Source: Phytoseiulus persimilis (lineage: Eukaryota > Arthropoda > Arachnida > Mesostigmata > Phytoseiidae). Taken from it: a stretch of DNA of 64,000 nucleotides. The position numbers were made by a program, and so were the translations under genes. The notes below the pieces were generated by a model. It searched no databases and was not told where the DNA came from. It saw nothing but the letters and a program-made list of their open reading frames with translations. The stretch spans positions 15,066,001-15,130,000 of the forward strand of contig CM075101.1 of assembly GCA_037576195.1 (NCBI GenBank), in the 5' to 3' direction. Shown in pieces: positions 47,726 through 61,300 of this stretch. The stretch's first letter is position 1. Each line of letters starts with the position of its first letter.

Positions 47726-50700
47726 TCATAAATTCTGTGGAGAACGAGGCAGCTATTGAACAGCTTGAAACTGGGCCTGGAAACGAGGAGGACAATTTGG
47801 CACAGAGTTGCGATTAAGTTACTTCTGTTTGAATTAAGGAGAGCAACTTGAAAGTCAACTCAGCTCCAGATATTCGTGTTTGCTCCAACAAGTCACAGCC
47901 GCTCGGCCGCTGACGAAGAACTTCAACTTTCAACTAGGTTCACGAACGAGACCTTCTTCACAAATCAAATCGAGAATCCGAATATCGGAGAGAAGTCAGT
48001 TTTGGCACGAAAATCCGTACACACATATGCAGCGAGCGTACCGTTGCATGTTGTTGACAGCGGCTGTGGGAACCAGCTGTCGGCTCTCCAGTGACCACGT
48101 GCATTGTCACATCAGGACACCTTCGGCACCTCCAGAAAACTTCCCTTGATGGGCACTCAGTGTTCGGACTTGAGAAGAAAACGCCCAGCCGGCAAGAGTG
48201 ACCGTTGGCCACTGTGAGCCCAAAAAATATATTTTGGACGTCAGGGAACCTCCTCGTCGTGGGCCCTGGGGGGCCTTTTTTGAAACCACGGAATCATCCA
48301 CACGGAAACCGTTTTGAGTTTCTTCCTCGGGGGCAATCATCAAGGAAAGAGTTCGAGTTTCATAAGTTTCTGCAGAGTCCTCCATCGCACGAGACAACTA
48401 TTTAAACCTGCAAGCCGAGTAACTTCACATTCGACGAGACTCATATCTTGCACGGGAAAAGCTCACATTGCTGGGACCATCGGGAATTCGACTCTGGTGA
48501 GGGGAAATCATCACTGTGTGAGCACTCCACTGTTGGGACCACGTCTGAATCAACTCGGCCCCTATTCAGTCACACTCAATGACACTGAAGTCATGAGCAC
48601 GCTGTAGAGTCCGGGATGCTGAATGTTGACCTCGACTATCTCAACGGCAACAGTTATATTCCAGGCTGCAAGTCAGATTTCGCCACATCAAGTCAATGGT
48701 TCACAAATGCTTCGTCGGACATTCGCCTGTTACGATGGACCGTGTGGGCATACGCCGATACTGCTGGAAGAGCTTGAACGGTAACCGCAAGGCTGGCTGC
48801 TGCTCTCTTGTGGCAGCGATAATCTATTAGTCGTCCCATGTGCCAGGAAATGGAACAATCTCCCCGAACTAATAATGTTCGACTTAACCAATATTCTGAG
48901 CGTCATTGAAGGGTTTCTTTCTCCTTGTGATTGTCCACGAGAAAACTGAAAGCGGTTTCCGTTCGGAATCAGGCGAAATCGAGGTTTTTTGTTTAAAACT
49001 GGTCGGGACGGCCAACGCTCTCTTTCATCGATCGGCTTGGCCGATCGGAGTCACTCATTCCCAGCGAAGGTGATAATAACTTTTCATCCACTTGGTCGAA
49101 ACAGCAACGATTCCGGCACTATATATGTCCTGACTCGTGGTCCCATTCATTGCCGATCCATGGTCATAGCGAACTTCAGAGGAGCACCTATTTTCGTTGT
49201 GGGTCCGGCGGTTCTCAAGCAATCAAGGCAGGAGCTCGTATCAATATATTGCGGAGGATGGAGCCTAACAGTAGCGGTATTCATCGGCTCTCTAGAATCG
49301 AAACCCTGTGCTCATTCCACGATGCGCTCAGCGGATCGTAGGAAACGCCGGTCATGTCCATGGCTCGAGTAGGCAGGATTCGACGTCGGGTACATATAGA
49401 TCGAATCACTGTCTGATCGAATCATTTTGTAGAGTCGGTGTGAAAATCCCTTCGGATACCAGAGATCGGGCTGTTGGGGCTTGCTCTGGTTATCAATAGA
49501 GCCTGGAAGTTTAGGTGATTTTTCAAAATTATCGTTCCATTGCAAAGGATCGATCTCAGGCAATCGATGAAATAATTCCGAAAAATCACCCCAACTTCCA
49601 GGCTCCAGTTATGAGGTGTTTCCTCCAAGAACACACCTATCACTGCCTTGTGGGAGCCCGGGAGCACTCGATCTCCACACTCTCCTAGTGGGCTCCGATT
49701 ATGAGGCCAATTGTCGCCCGGCCGCATGCGCAAGGACATATCGTCGCTATTCCGAATATCGAACACCGAATCTACAAAGTTCTTCACAGGGTACCGAATT
49801 ATTCATTTCCACTCAAAATCCTGTAGCTCTTAGGGGGTATGAACCCACTGCTCTCGAGTCGGACATAGTGTGAACAGAAACCAGCATAGGCGAGTCCGCG
49901 ACTGAAAAATCCAGAGGAAAGACAAGGAATAGAGAGATTCCGACTTCCTGTCTAACGTGGGAACGTCCTCGTGATGGACAAGTTGCGAGCAGCAAAATTT
50001 CCCCGGTGTGAAAAGTACGGTTGAAGGCTCACCTTTGGGCGAATAGCAAGTTTGAGGCTGTGGATGCGCGCTGACATCGAGCGACGGGGGAACGCTGTCT
50101 TACTGAATGCCGTGGTGACACTCGTTGTAGCATCAATCATGTTTCCGAAATCGTCGGAAGCCATGTGGCAAAGATTGATGATGCTTTTTCATTATAAGTC
50201 GGAACTCTCCCGGAAGAGTTCATACGTGTCGACTGACCGAAGATATGAGCACGGAGGATCAAATCGCGTGGGTCGAGTGTTTAGAGCGTGAGTTGATGAA
50301 ATCGAGAGGATTGCCATAAGGTGATGGAGAAGCTCATCTATTTGCTCAGGCGATACCGGTTTTCGACTCTCGCCTGCGCTAGCTCAGAAGAAATCAAACA
50401 AACAAATGATAACCTCATTATTCGTTCTCTGAAAAGAGTAGGCTCGACAGTACCGAATTAAGACATGCTCTCGACGTATGACAGCTCCGCCCGACGATCA
50501 GGTCACATGGATTCCAAGGACGAGGAGGAAAAAATCAGCGAAATATGTTCTCATCCCTCGGGAACTGGTCCTAGAGCAACTCACCACTGGAAACTTAAGC
50601 GAGAAAAATAGAAAACCGTGGGCCGAAGAGAGCGGTCCGAGGCCCATGCCACCGCATCGGTGACGACGATTGTTCTGTACTGAACCCGACATCCCAGAAA

Positions 50701-53700
50701 ATGAGGGTTGGCTGGTGGAAGCGAGAGGGAGAAGGCATATGTGCGACCGACTGGACCGGTTCAGTCAGTGCAGCTCACTTCCGAGGAAAACACAAGTGCC
50801 AGCACTATTCCTCTTGACAGTTCCGTTGTGAGGTAATATTTGCTAGCATCTGTGACAAATGTGCCCCTTATTCCCGACGTGAGCCAGAATCTAATTCTCA
50901 GTGGTTGGCTAATCGAGCTTAGCCTCAGAACTCTGCGCAAAAACCAGGAGAAACGAGAGACTTCGTAGAACGCCGAGTCGCGTGATCCAGCAGCACTAGT
51001 TGACCACAGCAGAGTTCACGGAACCAACATGGGACACGAGCGAATTCGAGTTTTGCATGGGAGCTTGGCGCATGCAAACCGTCAAACTCTCAGAAAGGAC
51101 AGCGGCCAACCCCAACTCACTCAGTGGCGTCAAGGTTGAGGCGAAATCAGCGAGCCTCAAGCGAGACGTCCTCCAAAAACACTGCAGGCCCACTGCGCGT
51201 GGATCGTCATTACTCTCGTCGGATTTCATAATCGCTTCGGGAGAGGGTGGAGAATTAGCGAGTCAGTTTCAAAAGACCACATTCTCGGACGCGAACTAGA
51301 GAGCTCGAATCCTTCCATAAGATGACGCACCAGGTGACGTGGGATGTCATCATGCCGGAGGAGTTTCGATCTGTGGATACATCCTCGCCACTCAAAAGTG
51401 TCGAGGTACTCATACCGAAGCGATGAGTGTTGCTGCCGTGCGGAGGAAAGCGAGTGCTACTCTTTCACGGCAAACAAGACAAGAACACGGGTTCGGCAGT
51501 GAGGCATTGAGCGAGATGGTCTCTGAACTCGCAATTATGGGTCGTACGTGGCTATTCGAACGAGAGTTCTGTCCGTGGCAGCAGAACGAGGCGATAACCA
51601 TATCCACACAAACCTCCTCCGAAATTTCGGATTTGTTTCACTGCGTTCCCCCCGATTTCCACATCAGATGTGCGATTCGCCACGATTCCTACTCATCATT
51701 CCAAGTGATGCTGTTCCCTCACAGCTGAATGCCATGAAAATCCTTGGGATTGTGGAGAAGAGTGTTGGGAACCCGGAGTGCATGTGAACGACACCAAAAC
51801 AAGACCTCCAGGGTTCTTGGAGCTCGCCTCTGGGAAGGATCGTCAGATCGAGTTTCCCTTCGATTCTGTCGAACGAGCTTCGTGAAGTCATTTGTCGGGT
51901 CAGGTGGATTAGCCAGATTCCTACCCAATTCCATTGAAATTAGAGGAGTGTTCCTTCGATTACGAGTGCTCTCTTCGCCCAAAGTGTTTCCAACCGGGGA
52001 CTCGGAACAATAGAAATGCCATGATCATATCAGAGCGGATACGCTTCCGGAACCAGGAACAATCAGATGTTCACGTCCAGGAGTCATGGACCGCAGCGAA
52101 AATGCCGACAATGTGTCGTCTCAGCAATGGCTCCCTCAAAAGTCTCCTTAACGGTTGTTCATTCCGCCTTGGGGGAAAATCTGTACGAGAGAGTCTGAAC
52201 GACTCATATAAATCCCTCCTCCCTCGGGAGAAGATCGTCTGGACGAATGACATGACATATTCGTGCTAGCGAATGTTCTCCTTTAACTTCAGCTAACTCA
52301 AAACCTCGCCGACAGACGGGTGAGCGAAACGGGGAAACAGACGGCGAGGGACTCGCACGCAGCTAGCTGGCCTCAAGTAGCTCTTTAAGTTGGCGCTGTA
52401 GCCTGCGGGCTCAAAATAAGCTTCGTACCGCACTGTGAGTACATGATGTCTCTGTCGGTTTGCGACAGATGCGCCGATTCATCCGCTCGTTCTCTCGCGC
52501 GATCGGTCGTTTGAGGAGTTGTACTATGGGCTCCCGTTACGACACGTACACCGCTTGCTCTGGGAACTATATGCTGTGAATAATGCGAGGGTGGAACGGG
52601 GCCCCTCGGAACGAGTTTCGTTCACGTTCGACTTTCGGGAATCCCAATCAGAAGCCCCGCTGCCGACGCCAGAAGGAGTTCCGTGATCTCATCTCCACCA
52701 TGTCAGAGCGAGACGTCTGGGCTGAGTCTCGCTCCGTCTGATGACGGGATTCCGGGCTCAGGAGGAACCCGACTCCTGAAACTTCACGTGCTCAGAACCG
52801 ATTTCCAGGAACCTTTTTCGTGTCCGATGGTGGTCCGATGGGCCGTCGTGCTCAGAGACGGTCGGTTTCGACTCTAGCCAATATGGGAAAGTCCGAGGGC
52901 AACGGACGTAATGGAGTTTTACCGCTCATTTTCACTGCGTTCGGAAAAAGTCGACATCCGGCGTTTGAACTGGCGTGACGGCCTCGACGTACGTGTGCCG
53001 TGTAAGCGGACTCGCCTCCGTAGGAAGGTTCGCAGGAGACTAATGCCGTCGCGTTGGTAAAGCGTAATGCAGCCGGATGAACTTCCGGGAAAGGAAATCC
53101 AGACTTAGCTGAGAAGCTGAAAGGGGTCTCCGAGGAGCGTAAATCAAATCCAGACTTCCTGCAATGACCGAGAGCCTAACGGTGTCCTGAGGTTAGACTC
53201 CGGTGGAGAACGGAGGGTGAGTTTCTCGCAGATCGTACCGTTACCGTGCGATATGCCTCACTCTTAACAAGTGGCGGAGAGGGAGGGAGCGAGTAAAGGG
53301 ATCGGCTATCCTTGTTGAGTGGAAAATAGACAACCGACACCACTGGCAGGGATAGCATTTCTGATGGAGGCAACGCTGATCCCAAGTGCCCCAGGAGCTC
53401 TCAGCGCCAGCACTCGAGCCAAAGCAAAGTGTTCAAGTCTCTGTCTTTTTTGCTCTGGTGCATTTAAGTGTCCCGCGTGCCTTACCTATATCCGAAGCCC
53501 ACAGTCGGCATAGCGCCGACTCGAGCGGAGCGCTACTGAGCCGCAACTACCCCGTCCGATGGAGGGGTCTGGAGATGGAAAATGCCGGAGAGGAGATGCG
53601 CGGCGACCACAGCGACGGCCGTTCAGGTACCGTAACGGAGAAATCGACCTCATCCCCGCCTGGAGAAACGAAGCATGAGCTGGACCTGGGTGATCAAGTT

Positions 53701-56700
53701 CTCCTGCGGACTCAAGGAGCGAGCTAGAGCACGCTGGTCTGCGAAACACCTCGCCAACCCTCTCACCAGAGCACCCTAACGAGGAGTACGGTTCCTGGAG
53801 CGAAATTTCTGAACCGCAGAAATCTCCCGAAGCTTTTGACCTTCCCTGTATTCCCTGAACGGCAGCCCCGGGCCAAACGGGCGACGGAGCCCGCTGTGGT
53901 GAGCGGTGCTCCTCCCGGACAATCTTGTTACGTCGAGTGGATTACAAAGTTGAGATCTGAGCTCGAACGCTCCACGTTCGTTCAAGCTCCCCGCGTCCCT
54001 TCTTCCCGGCTCCCCTCGAAGTAATGTGATTCTCCGCCCAATTGGCTCCGCGTTCTTTTCCGGGGGAGCAAGCAAATACGGCGTCATTCCGTCTAAGTTG
54101 TTCGCACAATCCTGGAGTCTCGATTGGAAAACAAGTCATAAACGAATTCGAGGACGCCGTCGCTCGATCCGAGAGGGAATCACTTAACGAACGGAGAGGC
54201 AGGATCACTACCCCGCGAATCCCCTTCCCTCTCTCTCTCATACCCCCTCTCTCTTTGTCTGAGAATTCCTTGGGGTGAAGATTTTGAAAAGCTCCCGCGC
54301 TGGCGATGCCGCAATGCGTGAGCACAAGTGGTCACCTGAGTTCAACGTGCGGCGCCTCAAGTGGCTATTTCCTGGGGATTCGCACCAGAGACGCTCGTTC
54401 TCATTGACGGCGGCCAAATTCCTCGAGCACGTCCTCGTGGGCAGCCGCGAACAGCGGAGGCAGCCACAGTGAGACCGGTCCACTCGTCCCCCCAGGTGGT
54501 TTCCTCCCGTTTCTTGAGTTTGCTTCAGAGGCAGGTACGAGAGACTGATACAGACTCGATGGGTTGGCTTCAGCATCCACGGTAGCTTGAGATCCGAGTG
54601 CCCAGGCTGGACACCATCGGGGTTCGAGGGTACCGGAGATCACTCTGCCGGTCGAGGAACCAGCCCGTGAGACCTGGCGCTCACGACTCTCCCGCCACTT
54701 GAGAGCTGCCCTTGAGTATTCAGCTCTCCTTCGATGATCGAATAAAATCTTCGACGGTGAGCGATCGAGCATGAGCACGCTCCCGTGGGAGGTCCTTGCT
54801 GCGTACGAGTGGCCAGTTATGGCGTGGAACTCTCGGACAAGTTATCAGCTTTCAGAGGGCTCACGTGCACGGATGCCGCGTTTGAAAAAGGCACAACGGG
54901 GAATAATGGTGTCTGCAGGCTTTTTCGCGTGCGCTCGCTCTTTCCATCCGGTTCCAATCCACCGCTATCGCTCGCGCCGGATCCGACACTGAGCGAATGT
55001 TTGTATATGGTCCGCTGGCAGCAACACTGCGAGCGAAAGTGCATCCCCGGTCGTGTCGTCATTACACGGCCGATATGCGACAGAGAGGTTTCCATGACAG
55101 CCGAATCGATCGGAGGACGTAAAAAGATGTTTGGGATGATTTTCGACACCATCGGAGGCCCGGCGTGCGAGGCTCCCTCCGAGATTCCCGCCGAAGGAAG
55201 GCGCCTCCCGGGCGCAACAACACAGGTTTCAGTCCTCGATGTTCTTTGCTGGTGTCTTGATTTGACGTCTACCATTGGGTTGGTCACGCTCTTCGATTCT
55301 CACCATGCGCCTCTAGTGAGCAGCACTGGGCTTCCCATCGACCGCCGAGCACAAACTTCACGCTATTCCTCTCGTTCATCGCTAAACCCTATCGCTTCCC
55401 CGTTACCCTTGAGCGCCACATGTGTTGCGTCAGCGAGGCTGACGTACTCGCGAACGGGGAGCACGTAAGCGCCTGCCCGTCATCGGTCGCCGCGCGATAA
55501 ATTCCAATGTTCGCTGCTGTGCTGTGTTTTGTGCGAGTCATTCGGCGGCGTCAGCGACTCACGGACCTTGTAGGCAACGCGACCGTCTGAAATTCTGCTC
55601 CAGGCAAATAGTCCGACAGGGAGTATTGTGACTTGCTCGTTCTGACGGTTTCTGAGATAGAGAAGCGCGCACGAAGGATAGGAACGGGTGGGCAGCGCAT
55701 ATTGTATGAGATGTCGCTGACACAGTTCACAGACGCCTCTGACTGACTGTCTTTCTGTCCCTCCGCGCGTATAGTTGTCTCGTCCTGTGAGTGAACTCTA
55801 CGTCGCCCAATCGTTCCCCGAGGTGACGTTGACGTTTGCCAGGTAATATCATGCAAGTCGGTATAAATGAACGCGTCCGCTTGCCTTTCGCCTAACATAG
55901 CCTCCTGACTTGAGCAACCGAGACAGAACCTCTCCCTCGAGGGACACAGGCTCGGCCGCAGGCACACCACGGGATGCCGATGATGGAATTACGAGGAGAC
56001 GCCACAATAACGGAAGAAACAAGAATCAGCTGTTTCGGTCGACGACGTCATCCGTTCGGACCGCTCGCGCATTGTTACGGCTGCGTCGGCTGAACTACGT
56101 TCCGAGGTCCCCCTGTCGCAGACAGTTTGCGCTGGGTTCTTGGATTCTCACCAGGATCCATGACCCGGATTGGTTCGCCCTCGACGGTTCGCGTTGCCAA
56201 CTGCGCAATACAGCATCCCCCTCGGCGTCGTTCCCCGGATGCGGCCTCAGATTGCTCGTCAACGGCAATGCTCGAGGAGGAACTTCTACTCAACACAGCA
56301 TGAAAATTTATGAGGCTTCCTCGTAGTCCTCGGGGGGTGCCTTCTGGGGGCGGGTTTGGGGCTTCTATTATTCGGACTGACGGTTTCACGTGACAAACTC
56401 ATGCACATGACCTGCAGGAAAAGTGTAGGACTTCTCTCCGAACATGCATCAGAACGGCTTAGCGACGCTTCTGGCAACAAGCAGCGAAGACGACGGCAAA
56501 CATCTGATGAATCCGGATCGTGGCTTCGTTTGCGATCTCCAGAGTGCTCCAAGTCGGGGGAATCTAGGGCAGCCCGCCGTCTTGTAGGAGATGGTTCGTT
56601 ATCGGAGAGGTTCTCGCCTTAATCAGTGTTGCTCCCGGGAGAAATCTGCTGTATCTGGCTGCGATACTCCCAGTCCGGCTGAATCCTCGACGTTATCATT

Positions 56701-59063
56701 CAACAATCTTAGTTTGTGAACTCTTTTCGCTCCTCCCGAAAGTTTTCTCCTCCAGATTGGGCTCCACTCCGTCTCGGAGATTTCCATAGCGGTTGCCCGG
56801 AACAGACATCCGTTGCTAACGAGCTGGATCCGCTGAATGCGAGGTTCTGGGATTCTCCGGACGCTCTAGACATCCTCGCTCCTCGGGATGATCGCGCGAT
56901 CCTCGGGTGCTCTGACAGTCACTCAAGTATCGAATCTTCCTGACGACGATTTGGGTTCACGAACAACCCTAATCTGATGCGGAGTTAATCACCTCGATTC
57001 CGCGATTCTCAATCCCCGCGACCCGTTGGGAGTGTGCGTGATGGAGTAAGTCGAGTTGACAAATAACAGTAACTTGTTAGTGGTAGAGGGGCGTTTGGAA
57101 GACATCTGGGTTCCGTAAGCCTCGTTCGTGAAAATGCTCCCCGGACCCGCGACCTCGATCATTTCACTGAAGGGGACCCTCAGCGAAGGCTGACTGATGA
57201 GTTCCGTGGAAATGGGAGTCGCCGAGCAAATTATCCCGTTCGCGCCTTGATGCAGTCGAAGAATCACGCTGTCTTCTCTCGCTCAAAGCATGGTATCGAA
57301 CAGAAATCTCCGAGCAGGCCGATGTTCCAGACAATGATGTGCGTGCGCGGTCAGGCTCAAATATCAGCCTCATTTCCGTCACTACGCACTGCTAAGAGTG
57401 TTCCGTGCGACCGAACGCTGATTCTGGGCAACTTGGGAAGCGCCCGGAAAACCGCTAACTCCTCCGAGACATGTTTTCGAGCTGTGAGGCGCGATGAGCG
57501 TGACGTCCTCGTCAAAGTCTGTTTCCAAACGCTTGCCACGAGAATATCCGCAGAGATTTCCAGCGTTTTCTCCACGTTCCCATCGTTTCCGAACCGAAAA
57601 TATAACCGCCCAAGCTGACAGCAGCTGATGGGGCACGGATTTCCAGGAGACCGAACCTCAGAACTAACGGGATCAGGCCCCGAGATTACTCACCGAGCTA
57701 GAGTTCCAGTACTGTAGATGAGATTTTGGGAATAAAGGCTGAGACCCGAAATCATGAAACTGGGCTCTCCTCGATCGAACCGAACCGTAATGAGGCCAAA
57801 GCCATTCCCGCCTCCTTCGCACGCGACTGACCGTCTAAGGTGGGGTTTCAATCTTTATCGATCATGCGACAGAGGCTCACGAGTTCACATCTCGATTCCC
57901 CTCCTCTATTTATCCGCACCTCATGGTGCCTTGAAACTCTCACAAAACTCGAAGTCGACAATAACTTAGCCGACTCGATGAACATCATTTTGACTCCGAA
58001 CGACATGGAGCGACGTCCCGATCGCAAAGAGCGGGAGGCTGATTCCAGAAGTATCCCGAGAAATTAAGATTGAACCACGATACCAGTTTACTCGGTCGAA
58101 CTCGTTGCAAATCCTGAACTTGAGCTGAGTTCACTGGGAGCCGAGTCTGAGAATGACTATCTCTATTTCCGGGAATGTACTTGCAGAAACCAATGTTCAC
58201 TGATCCTTGGGAGGCAGGAGTTCATTCGAGGCATCACACCACACCTTGTTGGGATCGCAAAACAGCTCGGAGGATTTGCCCCGACACGGTGTTCGAGAGG
58301 GGTGCTTTGACAAAGAGTCATGCTGGAATCCTCCGACTGAGTCTTTTTCTCCTCGCCTTGGCGCCCGATGCTACACGCCGTAGTCACCTCACGTGTAGAT
58401 GACTGACGGTCTTGTAGGTGAAGTGATCGACCTCGCCACGATTTCTGTCGCAGCGCGGATTTCTAGGAATCAGCGCGTTAGCATTCTGAGAAATGATGAG
58501 AATTCTCTGAAGTTGTCTCTGTCGATATCCGAGCTATTTTGGCGTCGAACATCGGTCAAGGAAAGAATGAACACTCAGGAGTGCCCATATCCGTGTGTTT
58601 TGCCTTCCCCAGGTTTTTGTTTAGCTTTCCGCCTGTTTCGTCGATCTCATGGCCGGAAAAATATCAAGCAAGCCTCCTGATCCGGAATTCAGATCTTTTG
58701 TATGATGGCACAGACTTTGGATCTCGCTTTTTTCCTCTTCTCGAAATAGCGTATTTTTCATCCTCTCCGTGGATTTTCGTATCCTCGGAATGCGGATCAG
58801 GGCGCTTTTAAAAGCGGGATAGCCTTCGACAAGGAAGGAAAGAACTCGAGTGCCCGATCGAGCGGGCATCTCCACCAGAAGGTGGGCACCCAACGGTGGT
58901 TCGGAATAGAGGCTCGCGTGCCCCCAGTTGGAATGAATGCGGTGCTTCCGATGAGCGATAAAGTTCCGTAATAACAAAGAAGCTCCAGTTCGTGACTCCA
59001 TCAATATGATGCGGCCCTCTCGTCCGCAGTTTCCACGATGGTAAGTGCCTGTTTTATTGATTC
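47726..59063. other. Probable decayed mobile-element region, no host gene recognised
   Basis: Apart from the foldback at 49.5 kb, the stretch has many mid-length frames on both strands with no intact domain. Examples are 51934-52269 (+), 53386-53727 (+) and 54785-55468 (+, 227 codons). The setting between a hAT remnant and a probable retrotransposon fossil suggests more old insertions, but none can be assigned to a family. Confidence 0.35.
49499..49605. repeat. Long inverted repeat (foldback), 107 bp
   Basis: The left arm at 49499-49534 and the right arm at 49565-49605 are inverted copies. Both, read outward to inward, begin GAGCCTGGAAGTT, then share GGTGATTTTTC and AATTAT, with only about four mismatches over 33-36 bases. 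The 30 base centre contains ATTGC and GCAAT, which extend the stem. Transcribed RNA would form a long hairpin. It may be a small foldback element or a hairpin RNA gene. No clear target duplication flanks it. Confidence 0.75.
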
Positions 59064-61300
59064 TCAGAGCTTCTTCCCCGGGTACTCCATGTCAGTGACC
59101 TCTGTCTCTAGCGATGAGCATTCCTGCATTCTGCTTCCAGCCGAAGTCTCATCGAATATCCCGAGCTGGAATGTTCTTTGAGCTACTCGTAACATTCTGC
59201 TAACGGAACCTCCATGTTGGTTGCTGGTGGAGAGAACCTCGCCCTGCCTAGCGCTAACGCTTCCGTCATCGAAGAACCTCCAGCAGCGAGAAGGAGGGTC
59301 TGAATATACATGATCGGCACCCAGGCCTTTTGCGATATATTCAGCATACAATACAGCAGCCGTGGACACAGTCTTGGGGACATACGATGAACTCTGGACA
59401 CGACTCCATTGAAGCAAATGTCTCTGCAAGATTCGAAGTCCTTCTTTGTTGCGCTGATCGACAATGTTGCCTTCACGATCCCAGCAGAATCGTTGCGACT
59501 TGTTCTTCCGATGAACTGCCGCGTTGAATCTCTGACTGGAGTGCACGGAAAGATCGAAGAGCTGCGATTCTTGATTAAATCTGTTCACGGAACCTGTGTG
59601 CACAACCGATGAGCGAGCACCTCGAGGAATGTTCCGTCCGAGCCAGTCGATGGAACATTTGTTCCAGATATGTGATCTCACTTTTCGCCCCGGCAGGGGT
59701 AGGAGGATACTCCGACGGTCCGACGGATCGGTGTGAGGGGATGGATTGGATGGGCAGGAGGAGGGAGGCTTTTTCTGGTGTGCCAGGGGTCTAATGAGAG
59801 AATAAAGATGCCGCTGAAATGACAAGCGGTCTCCTCCAATATCCGCGCACTCTAATTCGGCTGGCCTTGGAACAGAGCTGCAGAGATTGACAAGCCCACC
59901 ATCTTGTCGCGGTGAAGACCCCTCCCGCAAACCTCGACGCAACCACGAGAACGCGGAGAATGGCCCAGGAACTCCAGGGATCCATGTTCCAGAACCAGCG
60001 GTCCGCATAAAAAGTGTGTATTTCCATGTTGAAGTGTGCTGAAAGCGGCATCTCCGCTGGCTTCCCTTTGTTGATTCCGGAACGGGTCTGCTGTTCGTCC
60101 CTAGCAGAAGTCTATTCTGTTTACACGTGGGGTCCAAACGGGGCCAGGAAGGGATAAGCTCTCCAAGCAAGCTTGTGGCTCGTGGAAGCGATAGGCTTCA
60201 CTCTTTGTCCTTGGGGGACTGGCATGCTTGGGAAATACTGATCTTCTTCATCTCACTCCAGGAATCGATCCGAGATCCAGGGAATAGTTCTCTTCTTCGA
60301 AACACATACAGTTTTCGCCGAGCAGACGTTCCTCCCGACGCTGGCCTGTCTCGTTTCCACGGCGAAGACGTCGTCCGCTCGGGACTCTCCTTGCCGAGCG
60401 TTGTAAGGTCCTGTGTTCGTCGAATGAATCACTCGGATGCGTGCTTTTCGAGGATAATACAAGCCTCGCGCATGAACGACAGAGGTAACGACTGACAATG
60501 TGTGGAAATTTTCTGATGTATTCTCTGTGCATAATCTTGCGGACGATATCTCGAGCGGAAGGTTACAATGCGGGGAGATAGGTTCGGCCAGGGTTGCCCA
60601 CCGGTTAAGCTCTTGATCCTCCTCGATCGCAGTCACCTGTTTCAGTCATTGGTACCCATTCTCTCTGGGTGAACGCCGGAGCAGATTTCGGAAGCCGCGA
60701 TAGATGAACCCTCGAAAACTAGCGAAGGAGAGCCGGAGTGACGGGTGAGAAGGAAGAACTTCTCGCGATCATTGACGAATCATGGCGACGAACGTCTCTC
60801 GGATATCGAGCGAATTCCGCTGCTAGTGGCCAGCCAGATGCTCGCCGAGCAATATCGATGAAAGAATTCGGACGTCTCCTCGACATGTTCTTGTTTCGCC
60901 CATCGAGATAATCCATGTAACGGGGGGTTCACTTCGCATCATAAGTCACCACCATACAGCAGACCTGTATGCATGGAAAGAGGCTAGGGAAGACTGACTC
61001 CGCGATACCGGAGATACTCATTGAGATGCTGACTCTCTCGTTAGCATGAAGTTCGGTGGAATCTGAGGAGATAGGACACCAATCGCTCGCACCGGACTTC
61101 CCGCGAGTTCGACCGAAATCCGACAGTGATTCGTTGATTTTTTCTATTGTGGCTTCGTGGCTGAGTGCGAATGGATATCTTGAGATTCGTTCATCTTCAA
61201 CCAGAGTTTTCATGTCGGCCACGGAACAAACACGCCGCGATGGAACACAACGTAGATGCGAGCGAGGAGGCCTCAAGGCGAGTCTGATCGAGTACTCAGA
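59064..61300 (-). mobile_element. Probable BEL/Pao-type LTR retrotransposon fossil (pol remnant)
   Basis: On the minus strand, short stretches between about 59.1 and 59.6 kb resemble the reverse-transcriptase palm region of BEL/Pao elements, spread over more than one frame. Minus-strand open stretches continue to about 61.3 kb and may be earlier parts of the same element. It looks old and is broken in several places. Long terminal repeats were not found, so the ends are approximate and the family assignment is tentative. A long continuous open frame here (368 codons) does not itself read as a known protein. Confidence 0.35.

Noticed and set aside
53680-53727. Plus-strand motif LDLGDQVLLRT resembling the end of a retroelement integrase
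   Set aside because: One short motif with no supporting integrase core or neighbouring pol sequence on that strand; not enough to call an element.
59064-60170. 368-codon minus-strand open frame, the longest in the window, as a host gene
   Set aside because: Its translation has no recognisable domain, and the family-like segments in the area fall partly in other frames, as expected of an old broken element and not of a working gene.
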